A DNA stretch of 8,245 bases from an uncultured Bacteroidales bacterium (GTDB taxonomy: Bacteria; Bacteroidota; Bacteroidia; Bacteroidales; UBA932): positions 1 through 8,245 of the forward strand of contig CAKUXR010000049.1 in the NCBI GenBank assembly GCA_934700615.1, written 5' to 3'. Shown in pieces: positions 1 to 5,483 of the stretch. The notes under the pieces were generated by a model. It saw only the letters and a list, made by a program, of their open reading frames with translations, had not been told where the DNA came from and searched no databases. Position 1 is the first letter of the stretch. The number at the start of each line of letters is the position of its first letter. A program made the position numbers and the translations under genes.

Positions 1-391
1 ATATTGAACTGCCGGAATATACGACATGGAGCAGCGGCAGGCTATCGTAGATGTTCTTGACCTCCTGACTCCAGCCAGGATATTTATGAATTTCGTCTAT
101 ATACAGATATTTCCCGCCACGGGCGAAGAAACTCTTGGCAGTATCAAGAAGAGTGTGTGCACTGAAGTAGATATCATCTGCAATTACGTAAAGGGACTCA
201 TTCTTGTTCCCGGTTCTCTTGATGTGTTGCAGGATGAGCGTGGATTTACCGACACCTTTCTGGCCTAGAATACCCAAGATGCGGACATCCCAGTTTATGG
301 TGTCATGCTGCTCCCGGAAAAAGTTCATGGGGGTCAGTTCCAGAAGTTGATGGAATTGTTCGTAAAGTGTCTGCATAATATATTGCGGCAT
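1..391 (-). CDS. AAA-family ATPase (DUF4143/AAA_14 type), 5' part only
   Basis: Reading leftward from the ATG at 391 gives 130 codons still open at the window edge. Seen: Walker A GQKGVGKST (residues 43-51), Walker B KYLYIDEIHKY (94-104) and a sensor-like strand VVYSGSS (123-129). This order and the 'YIDEIHKY' wording are typical of the single-domain ATPases with a C-terminal DUF4143 that are abundant in Bacteroidota; the full protein is usually about 370-400 residues, so roughly a third is present. Cellular role of the family is poorly known. The ATG at 391 is preferred because a TAnnTTTG box ends 10 bases upstream; a second in-frame ATG lies at 376. The plus-strand frames opposite it are shadows. 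Family call is confident; biological function is not. Confidence 0.85.
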   Translation of the reverse strand, partial: MPQYIMQTLYEQFHQLLELTPMNFFREQHDTINWDVRILGILGQKGVGKSTLILQHIKRTGNKNESLYVIADDIYFSAHTLLDTAKSFFARGGKYLYIDEIHKYPGWSQEVKNIYDSLPLLHVVYSGSSI

Positions 392-401
392 TTGTTCTGC
401 A

Positions 402-409
402 CAAATATA
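402..409 (-). promoter_or_regulatory. -7 promoter box of the AAA ATPase gene
   Basis: On the minus strand this reads TATATTTG, a perfect match to the Bacteroidota -7 consensus TAnnTTTG. It ends 10 bases before the ATG at 391, so transcription would start only a few bases ahead of the start codon. A TTG lies 23 bases further upstream, slightly beyond the usual -33 spacing. Confidence 0.55.
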
Positions 410-410
410 A

Positions 411-456
411 GAAACTTGCGGGAAAGTTTACGCAATATTTATGAAAAGTTGCGGAA
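411..456. repeat. Three related GCAA/GTAA-CTTT motifs upstream of the ATPase
   Basis: On the minus strand three related words follow one another: GCAACTTTT (452-444), GCGTAAACTTT (433-423) and GCAAGTTTC (419-411). They sit immediately upstream of the -7 box of the ATPase gene, where a repressor or activator would bind. The repetition is seen directly; the operator role is inferred. Confidence 0.4.
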
Positions 457-469
457 TCTTATTTGCAGT

Positions 470-490
470 GTGACTTTCTGGGAAGGTCAC
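470..490. other. Short near-perfect hairpin
   Basis: GTGACTTTC and GAAGGTCAC form a 9-base stem around the loop TGG. One pair is U-G if transcribed rightward and A-C if leftward. No T tract follows. It lies in the 380-base gap between the ATPase start and the hxlR stop, and could be an operator dyad or an RNA hairpin. Confidence 0.35.
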
Positions 491-498
491 GGATGAAG

Positions 499-543
499 AA
501 GATTTGGTGGATAACGACAAATACATCTGAAAAGATTTGGTGG
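499..543. repeat. 12-base direct repeat, 33-base period
   Basis: AAGATTTGGTGG occurs at 499-510 and again at 532-543, followed by ATAA and AATAA respectively. The 33-base period is close to three helical turns, as for paired binding sites on one face of the DNA. No gene is seen between or just after the copies. Confidence 0.45.
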
Positions 544-563
544 AATAATTTCTGGTATCTGTG

Positions 564-734
564 TTAATATATATTTTGTGATTGATGGGATGAAATGGGA
601 TTTCTTTCGAGCGAAAGACGACTCCGGCTGGAAGTCGCCTTTTCTAATTTTTCAAAATACTTGTCAGCTCCTTTATGTCTGATTTGATATTCTTTCCGAC
701 CGAGATGTGATGCCCTGATTATACGCCTTCTTGC
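564..734 (-). pseudogene. Coding-like debris without a start codon
   Basis: A 56-codon minus-strand frame has no ATG but a protein-like composition. Its centre reads LGRKEYQIRHKGADKYFEKL, which resembles the wing strand and last helix of a winged-helix regulator (pattern 'R.Y.IT.KG..Y...L'). A one-base shift near 722 would join it to the HTH fragment at 722-817, so both could be pieces of decayed regulators. Chance openness cannot be excluded, and it contains the hairpins at 603-637. Confidence 0.2.
603..650 (+). terminator. Tandem hairpins followed by T-rich stretch
   Basis: TCTTTC and GAAAGA (603-618, loop GAGC) form one hairpin. Directly next to it CGACTCC (619-625) pairs with GGAAGTCG (630-637, one bulged A), followed by CCTTTTCTAATTTTT. 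The layout fits a rightward intrinsic terminator, but no obvious rightward gene precedes it. A poor promoter-like TATATTTTG (570-578) could drive a short RNA ending here. The same bases are also an open minus-strand frame, so the structure may be incidental. Confidence 0.3.
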
Positions 735-817
735 TCAAGCGGATGCACGAAATCAAGCCCGACACTGCAATTCAGGGCGAGGTCTTCCTGTGTAAATCCA
801 TATTCCTGCAAAGGTGT
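722..817 (-). pseudogene. Remnant of an XRE/HipB-like HTH gene, overlapping the hxlR 3' end
   Basis: This frame is bounded by stops at 818-820 and 719-721. It contains GFTQEDLALNCSVGLDFV (799-746) followed by LEQEG. That is the recognition unit of HipB-like XRE regulators (pattern 'G.TQEDLA...GVGL.FV..LEQGK'). There is no start codon and the frame stops right after the HTH, so it is a fragment. It overlaps the last 15 codons of hxlR in another frame, suggesting the hxlR tail was extended into relic DNA. The family resemblance is judged by eye. Confidence 0.5.
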
Positions 818-1179
818 TCAGTTGAATTCGACCTATTTGAAATAATGGCATCGAAATTCTCGATTGCCCATGAAATCAGGGAATCAAGGTGGGGTAGGAG
901 GCTGCGCCCGCGGTCTGTCAATGAATACTCGACTTTTGGGGGGACTGCCGGATATAACTTTCTGGCGATAAGACCATCTTCCGTGAGCGTCTTGAGTGTG
1001 GCGGTCAGCATTTTTTGGGAAACGTCAGGGATGCAACGGTACATGTCATTGAACCGTAGCGTACCATGCTGTTCAAGAGTATATAGAACTAGCATTGACC
1101 ATTTATCGCCAATGCGGGAAAGTATGTTGCGGATGGGACATTTGGGAAAGGTCGCATCCTGAATTGTCTTTCTGTCCAT
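772..1179 (-). CDS. HxlR-family winged-helix transcriptional regulator
   Basis: A 135-residue protein with the HxlR (DUF24) core. It has CPIRNILSRIGDKWSMLVLY at residues 14-33 with the conserved cysteine at 14, then an FNDMYRCIPDVSQKMLTATL recognition helix region. The wing PKVEYSLTDRGRSLL (81-95) and a C-terminal dimer helix follow. Family members bind DNA as dimers and often sense reactive electrophiles or oxidants through this cysteine. The start at 1179 is chosen because a TACTTTTG promoter box sits at 1198-1205; an in-frame ATG at 1209 lies upstream of that box. AGGAA precedes the ATG by 10 bases. The final 15 residues, EHLCRNMDLHRKTSP, are not family-like and coincide with the XRE remnant. 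The adjacent secreted MBL-like gene on the same strand is a plausible target, which is inference only. Confidence 0.88.
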   Translation of the reverse strand: MDRKTIQDATFPKCPIRNILSRIGDKWSMLVLYTLEQHGTLRFNDMYRCIPDVSQKMLTATLKTLTEDGLIARKLYPAVPPKVEYSLTDRGRSLLPHLDSLISWAIENFDAIISNRSNSTEHLCRNMDLHRKTSP

Positions 1180-1197
1180 AATTTGCGTATTCCTATG

Positions 1198-1205
1198 CAA
1201 AAGTA
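1198..1205 (-). promoter_or_regulatory. -7 promoter box of hxlR-type gene
   Basis: Minus strand reads TACTTTTG, a perfect TAnnTTTG match, 18 bases ahead of the ATG at 1179. It rules out the upstream ATG at 1209 as the start. No good -33 box is visible; the expected position falls at the edge of the dyad at 1225-1250. Confidence 0.6.
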
Positions 1206-1224
1206 GCATAAATTCACGACGAAT

Positions 1225-1250
1225 CGGCCGCTTCTGAAGAGAAACGACCG
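1225..1250 (-). terminator. 11-base-pair hairpin after the MBL-like gene (or HxlR operator)
   Basis: Transcribed leftward, CGGTCGTTTCT and AGAAGCGGCCG pair at all 11 positions (two as G-U) around the loop CTTC. In the plus-strand RNA those two pairs would be A-C mismatches, so the fold suits a minus-strand transcript. It starts 20 bases past the MBL-like stop codon, as a terminator would, although no T tract follows. Because it also lies just upstream of the hxlR promoter box, it could instead be an autoregulatory operator. Confidence 0.45.
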
Positions 1251-1270
1251 ACAATAATATTTTTAAAATC

Positions 1271-2104
1271 TTATTTGCAAAGTGCCTGAGCCAGGGCATC
1301 TACACCTTCTTCTCCAGGCAGGGTCGGATAAGCGGATTTGAGTTGTGAAGCAAATGACGCAGCATCCGGATGAGATTCAAGGAGTTCACGAACCTTTGTA
1401 AGATAAGAAATTCTGAAATCAATGTCATCCTTATGAGCTACGCCTCCATGGCATCCGAGCCAGATACTTGCACCAGAACGTTCTGCCTCTATCAGTCCTT
1501 CAAGTGCCTGGTTTACAGCCTCAGCGGAAGAAATCTGGAGAGTATGCATATGGGCTTTGGCCGGAGCCCAATGCATCAGGCAGGCAGTGCCGTCAATCAA
1601 AATCATTGAGCCTGGAAAATCATTGGCAGGACCACGATCGAAGCGGAAGTCAATGCCAGCCAACTTGATAGTGTTTCCGAAAGGAACCTCACGGACATCA
1701 CCCTCAGCAAGATCAACCATTGAATCGCCAAAAGATTGCTTGAAGCCGGACATCATGGAAGCATAGACACCTTCATTGGTAAATTTATGCATTCCTTTAG
1801 GCATTACTATCGCCCGGCTCTCCTGACCTCCGAGATGATAGTCGATAATAGCCGATTCTACAGGTTTGCCAAGACCGGCAAGATAGGTGTCAAATTCTGC
1901 GAGTGCATCCTTAAATAGGGGAGCCTCGAGGACTACTAGAGATTTTTTGCCTTCAACAATGTAGCTGGCATCACCCATGACGTCATTTGAATAATAGACG
2001 TGGAGTGTCGCGTTCTTAAGGGCGACAGTTTCAAATTTACCTTGTGCATTTACCATAACATTTGCTGCAATGATGGCGGCAGCTGCCAATAAAAACTTTT
2101 TCAT
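1271..2104 (-). CDS. Secreted metallo-beta-lactamase-fold protein with degenerate metal site
   Basis: A 277-residue protein. Residues 1-20 are a classic signal peptide (MKKFLL, alanine-rich core, VNA-Q cleavage), so the product is probably periplasmic. The body follows the MBL fold order. It has 'YIVEGKKSLVVLEAPLFKD', then 'LAGLGKPVESAIIDYHLGGQ' where active enzymes have HxHxDH, then the late strand 'MILIDGTACLMHW' where active enzymes place a metal-binding Asp. Only one His (90) remains in the first motif, so normal dinuclear hydrolase chemistry is unlikely. It may be a binding or scaffolding protein, or use a different site (His-rich 'MHWAPAKAHMH', 'GCHGGVAHKDD'). The start at 2104 is set by the signal peptide; the frame is open to 2236 and beyond, but that part includes the promoter. 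HxlR regulator follows 91 bases downstream. Confidence 0.7.
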   Translation of the reverse strand: MKKFLLAAAAIIAANVMVNAQGKFETVALKNATLHVYYSNDVMGDASYIVEGKKSLVVLEAPLFKDALAEFDTYLAGLGKPVESAIIDYHLGGQESRAIVMPKGMHKFTNEGVYASMMSGFKQSFGDSMVDLAEGDVREVPFGNTIKLAGIDFRFDRGPANDFPGSMILIDGTACLMHWAPAKAHMHTLQISSAEAVNQALEGLIEAERSGASIWLGCHGGVAHKDDIDFRISYLTKVRELLESHPDAASFASQLKSAYPTLPGEEGVDALAQALCK

Positions 2105-2148
2105 ATTATTATGCTCTCTTTTAGTTTGTTGCTTTCCTTTTCGCAGTG

Positions 2149-2180
2149 CAAAGTTGAGAACAAATAATAGAATGCACAAG
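2149..2180 (-). promoter_or_regulatory. Promoter of the secreted MBL-like gene
   Basis: On the minus strand CTTG (2180-2177) and CAACTTTG (2156-2149) are separated by 20 bases. Each differs by one base from the Bacteroidota TTTG / TAnnTTTG pair. Transcription would start about 40 bases ahead of the ATG at 2104, and AAGAGAG lies 9 bases before that ATG. Confidence 0.45.
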
Positions 2181-2298
2181 AAGGCACGCAAACGAAAGTC
2201 ACGCACCTTGAGGTAAGTTATGGAAATTCCAATCACAGCTGTAATGGTGAGGACTGCTCCGGCAGCACTTACAATAGGATTATTGGCGCGGTTGAGGC

Positions 2299-2370
2299 TT
2301 ATTCGCCATTGCAGATTTTCATGAACTCCTCCCCAGTGATAGTCTCCTTTTCAAGAAGATAATCAATATA
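2299..2370 (-). pseudogene. 3' stub of an ftsH-like gene
   Basis: A minus-strand frame runs from a TAG (2373-2371) to TAA (2301-2299) and reads YIDYLLEKETITGEEFMKI followed by CNGE. The 'LLEKETITGEEFM' pattern is characteristic of the C-terminal end of the M41 peptidase domain of the membrane protease FtsH. Only 23 residues remain, with nothing FtsH-like upstream of 2371. It is therefore a stub left when the rest of the gene was lost or replaced. It has the same orientation as the MBL-like gene and ends 195 bases before that gene's start. Recognition is by motif memory, not a search. Confidence 0.5.
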
Positions 2371-2517
2371 CTAATCAAGTAAACATCAGACGAGATATCA
2401 TGAACTGACAACCTGACAGACGCGTAAACCTGCATTCTGGCACAATAGGTGTCATTGATTTAACTCTTATCGACATAATTATCTTGACGTAGCGTACGAG
2501 CATCCAATTTTTTTCGC
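2371..2517. other. Non-coding gap between ftsH stub and uvrA2
   Basis: With the preceding stretch this completes a gap of over 400 bases between the MBL-like and uvrA2 genes. Apart from the MBL promoter, the ftsH stub and the uvrA2 -7 box, I see no gene with family features. Short open frames exist on the minus strand but none is recognisable. The boundary at about 2371 is the likely recombination junction. Confidence 0.4.
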
Positions 2518-2525
2518 TAATTTTG
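2518..2525 (+). promoter_or_regulatory. -7 promoter box of uvrA2
   Basis: TAATTTTG is a perfect TAnnTTTG match ending 12 bases before the ATG at 2538. The TTG at 2523 lies inside this box and so cannot be the start codon. No convincing -33 box is present at the usual distance. Confidence 0.6.
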
Positions 2526-2537
2526 GACCGGCAAATA

Positions 2538-5030
2538 ATGGAGTCAATGAAAAATCCGGACAAGATTTTGGTGCGTGGCGCGAAAGTGCACAACCTGAAG
2601 AACATAAATGTGGATATCCCGCTTGGGAAAATCGTGGGAATCTCCGGGGTGTCGGGGTCGGGAAAGTCCTCGCTGGCGCTGGGCGTGCTGTATTCCGAGG
2701 GCTCAAGGCGTTATCTTGAGTCGCTTTCGACTTACACGAGAAGGAGAATGACTCAGGCGGCGAGAGCTGATGTTGATGAGGTGCTTTATGTTCCGGCGGC
2801 TCTCGCAATGCATCAGAGACCGGCGATTCCGGGCATACGCAGCACTTTCGGCACGGGAACGGAACTGCTCAACAGCCTCAGGCTTATGTTCTCGAGACTG
2901 GCCAGCCACAGATGTCCCAACGGACATTATGTGGAACCATCCTTGCGGGTCGCCGTAGGAAAGGATCTTGTCTGTCCCGTGTGCGGAGAGCATTTTTATC
3001 CTCCGGGAGCTGAAGATTTGGCGTTCAACAGTCAGGGTGCCTGCAGGACTTGCGACGGCACAGGAACTGTCCGTACGGTCGACGAATCCACACTCATACC
3101 TGACGAGAGCCTCACGATAGACGAAGGGGCTGTCGCGCCATGGAACACGTTGATGTGGTCGCTCATGAAGGACGTCTGCCGGGCGATGGGCGTTCGCACT
3201 GACGTTCCTTTCAAAGACTTGACAGATAAGGAGAAAGACATTGTCCTTCATGGTCCGGCGGAGAAAAAGCACATTCTCTACAAGGCCAAGAACTCCAATG
3301 ATGCAGCCGAATTGGATTTTACATTTTTCAATGCTACCTATACCGTAGAAAACGCATTGGCCAAGGTCAAGGACGAGAAGGGCATGAAGAGGGTGGAGAA
3401 GTTTCTGAAACTCGATGTCTGTCCGGACTGCGGAGGTACAAGGCTTTCTGATGCGGCTAGGGCACCTATGCTCAGAGGAATATCCCTGGCCGATGCCTGC
3501 AAGATGACTCTCACCGAAATCGTGGAGTGGGTCAAAGGCGTGCCCGCTTCCCTTCCCGAAGAAATGAGCCCCATGGCCAAAAGCATCTGCGAATCATTTT
3601 TGGATACAGCTAAACGATTGATGGACTTGGGAATAGGCTACCTGTCACTGGACCGTTCCGCGGCAACTCTCTCGACCGGAGAACGCCAGAGAATGCAGCT
3701 TGCCAGAGCTGTCCGAAACCGCACCACCGGAGTCCTCTACGTCTTGGACGAACCTTCAATCGGCCTGCACTCGTCGAATATCATTGGCCTTTGCGGCGTT
3801 ATGGACGACCTGATTGCGGACGGGAATTCTGTTGTACTGGTGGATCATGACACCCAGATTCTGGCCAAATCCGACTGGATGATCGAAATGGGACCCGGAG
3901 CTGGCGCGAACGGCGGCGAGGTTTTGGCGCAGGGTACTGTCAATGACATTGAAGTCAATGAACAATCGAAGATCGGTCCGTTCCTTTCAGGCAAGGCCTC
4001 TATCAATGTCAGACAACGGATTGGCGCCGCTGACATTTTCAATGACGGGACGATATCGATGACTACAGATGCCATCCATACAGTAAGACCTCTCGATGTA
4101 GAGATACCAAAGGGACGGCTTACTGTGGTTACTGGAGTTTCCGGTTCCGGCAAGACCACTATGGTGCTTGAAAGCCTCATACCTGCTCTTCAGGCGAAAA
4201 TCTCAGGCCATGATTTGCCGGCGCATGTGAAGTCGATTGAGGCTGACGGAATACGTCAAGTGAAACTCATTGACGCTTCTCCTATCGGAATCAATGTCCG
4301 TTCTACCGTAGCCACTTATGCCAATGTCCATGATGAACTCAGGAAAGTCTTCGCCAAGACGCCGGACGCCAAGAAGCACGGCTACAAGGATGGAGACTTT
4401 TCATACAATACAGGCAAGTTGAGGTGTCCAACTTGTGATGGCACCGGAGTGATAAGCCTTGACGTGCAGTTTCTTCCGGATGTGGATATCCCGTGTCCGG
4501 ATTGTAGGGGCTCGAGATATTCGAAAGTCGCAGGAAGCATAAGGAGGGAGAACGCCTCCGGAGAATTCCATTCGCTTCCGGAACTTATGGATATGGACAT
4601 CAATTCCGCCCTTGACGCTTGTGCGGATCTCAAGCTTATCAGCCAGCGGCTCAGGGTATTGCGAAATCTTGGGCTCGGTTATCTGACGTTGGGAGAGGAG
4701 ACTCCGAGTCTGTCAGGCGGTGAGGCCCAGAGGCTTAAATTGGCCAGCGAGATGGGTAGGGGACAGAGCGATTCCGTTTTTGTTTTTGACGAGCCGACCA
4801 TCGGCCTTCATCCGTCAGACGTGATGACGCTCCTGAATGTATTCCAGAGCCTTATCGATCACGGGGCCACCGTCATTGTCATTGAACATGACCTTGATGT
4901 CATCCGCAACGCCGACTTTATCATTGACATGGGACCCGGCGGAGGCTCGGAAGGCGGGAGAATCGTGGCGACCGGCACTCCGGACCAGATCCGCGCGGCG
5001 AAAGACAGCGCGACCGGAAGATTTATATGA
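2538..5030 (+). CDS. uvrA2: Class II UvrA excinuclease-like ABC ATPase (UvrA2)
   Basis: An 830-residue protein with the full tandem ABC layout of UvrA. It has Walker A GVSGSGKSS (37-45), zinc module CPVC...CRTC (146-172), signature LSTGE (378-382) and Walker B VLDEPSIGLH (402-411). The second half has Walker A GVSGSGKTT (533-541), zinc hook CPTC...CPDC (630-656), LSGGEAQRLKLA (725-736) and FDEPTIGLH (750-758). Canonical UvrA is about 940 residues. Here the roughly 115-residue UvrB-binding domain between 'RSTFGTGTE' and the zinc module is cut to about 25, the hallmark of class II UvrA. Such proteins bind damaged DNA and are linked to tolerance of DNA-damaging drugs, but cannot load UvrB in the usual way. 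The first signature has Thr for Gly. ATG 2538 is preferred; ATG 2547 is an alternative. The stop overlaps the ATG of an exonuclease remnant, suggesting former translational coupling. Confidence 0.93.
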   Translation: MESMKNPDKILVRGAKVHNLKNINVDIPLGKIVGISGVSGSGKSSLALGVLYSEGSRRYLESLSTYTRRRMTQAARADVDEVLYVPAALAMHQRPAIPGIRSTFGTGTELLNSLRLMFSRLASHRCPNGHYVEPSLRVAVGKDLVCPVCGEHFYPPGAEDLAFNSQGACRTCDGTGTVRTVDESTLIPDESLTIDEGAVAPWNTLMWSLMKDVCRAMGVRTDVPFKDLTDKEKDIVLHGPAEKKHILYKAKNSNDAAELDFTFFNATYTVENALAKVKDEKGMKRVEKFLKLDVCPDCGGTRLSDAARAPMLRGISLADACKMTLTEIVEWVKGVPASLPEEMSPMAKSICESFLDTAKRLMDLGIGYLSLDRSAATLSTGERQRMQLARAVRNRTTGVLYVLDEPSIGLHSSNIIGLCGVMDDLIADGNSVVLVDHDTQILAKSDWMIEMGPGAGANGGEVLAQGTVNDIEVNEQSKIGPFLSGKASINVRQRIGAADIFNDGTISMTTDAIHTVRPLDVEIPKGRLTVVTGVSGSGKTTMVLESLIPALQAKISGHDLPAHVKSIEADGIRQVKLIDASPIGINVRSTVATYANVHDELRKVFAKTPDAKKHGYKDGDFSYNTGKLRCPTCDGTGVISLDVQFLPDVDIPCPDCRGSRYSKVAGSIRRENASGEFHSLPELMDMDINSALDACADLKLISQRLRVLRNLGLGYLTLGEETPSLSGGEAQRLKLASEMGRGQSDSVFVFDEPTIGLHPSDVMTLLNVFQSLIDHGATVIVIEHDLDVIRNADFIIDMGPGGGSEGGRIVATGTPDQIRAAKDSATGRFI

Positions 5031-5091
5031 TTGATTTGATTCTCTGGCCGATGCGGAAGCCTGTGCTCATATTGCAATCAAGTTGTTATGA
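5027..5091 (+). pseudogene. Internally deleted DEDDh exonuclease gene downstream of uvrA2
   Basis: ATGATTGATTT at 5027 resembles the start of the intact exonuclease gene at 7328 (ATGATAGATTT, 10 of 11). Only 6 bases later, from 5044 to 5091, come the last 15 codons and stop of the same family (LADAEACAHIAIKLL). Against 7775-7822 this 48-base tail is identical at 43 positions, and all five differences are silent (including TGA for TAA). About 430 bases of gene body are missing, and the junction shifts the frame, so translation from 5027 would give about 35 unrelated residues. The ATG overlaps the uvrA2 stop as ATGA, typical of a coupled operon. The 3' remnant is certain; the 5' remnant is less so. 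Confidence 0.75.
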
Positions 5092-5141
5092 CAGCCAATA
5101 TTTTCGGAAAGACGGTAAGCGCAGGTCCTAAGTGATTCCAA

Positions 5142-5227
5142 TTTGGTTCCAGATAAAACGTTTAAACGGTACAAAGCGGTAAACCGCAAGCGTTTGGTCC
5201 CGCAAAAACGTTTTAACTGGCACCAAG
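5142..5227. repeat. 86-base palindromic repeat, copy A
   Basis: The outer arms 5142-5164 and 5205-5227 are inverted repeats matching at 19 of 23 positions. The inner part continues to pair around the centre GCGGTAAACCGC. The left half (5142-5183) matches copy B (7865-7906) at 39 of 42 positions, including 19 identical bases at the outer end. Both copies are 86 bases long and both follow an exonuclease 3' end, here 50 bases after the remnant stop. Integron attC core motifs and a T tract are absent. It could be a REP/MITE-like element or a conserved 3' RNA structure of the exonuclease gene. Confidence 0.6.
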
Positions 5228-5240
5228 CCAAGTCGCATAG

Positions 5241-5434
5241 TCGGAACTGGCGAGAGACGAAGCGCGGGCTGCAAAATATGACTGGATAAAAACTGAGCCG
5301 CGAAAAGCCACCTGTTGGGGATGGAGATTCGGACCAAAAACCTCTTTATGGATAACCGCGAGGATGTGGCGTTCCTTGAATCAGAAGAAGGTGCCAAGAT
5401 CATCATTAATCTCCACGTCATAGACTGTCTTTAG
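5241..5434 (+). pseudogene. Decayed coding-like sequence in two frames
   Basis: After a TAG, one frame reads SELARDEARAAKYDWIKTE (5241-5297), and an overlapping frame from 5297 to the TAG at 5432-5434 reads NREDVAFLESEEGAKIIINL. Both stretches look like real protein, and a single shift around 5300-5330 would join them. An ATG at 5321 could start a 37-residue peptide, without a visible promoter. I do not recognise the family. The stretch lies between palindrome copy A and the next promoter, within a 458-base gap that otherwise holds no gene. Confidence 0.3.
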
Positions 5435-5483
5435 GCAGATGGCCAGAAGATATTGAATTGGGAAGAAAACAAAGAAATATGCA

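Noticed and set aside
26..496. Plus-strand open frames opposite the AAA ATPase and its upstream region
   Set aside because: No family features; the minus strand here encodes clear Walker A and B motifs and a promoter.
731..1162. Long plus-strand frame opposite hxlR
   Set aside because: It is the complement of a clear HxlR gene and has no recognisable motif.
2105..2236. N-terminal extension of the MBL-like gene with a hydrophobic stretch
   Set aside because: The frame is open, but it would bury a textbook signal peptide inside the protein and would include the predicted promoter.
2523..2537. TTG start codon for uvrA2
   Set aside because: The TTG lies within the perfect TAATTTTG promoter box; ATG 2538 follows at a suitable distance.
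5142..5227. Palindrome as an integron attC site
   Set aside because: Size and symmetry fit loosely, but the GTTRRRY and RYYYAAC core sites are not found at the ends and no integron integrase is present.
5128..5421. Minus-strand 97-codon frame across palindrome copy A
   Set aside because: It reads through the palindrome and gives no family-like sequence; the plus-strand frames look more protein-like.
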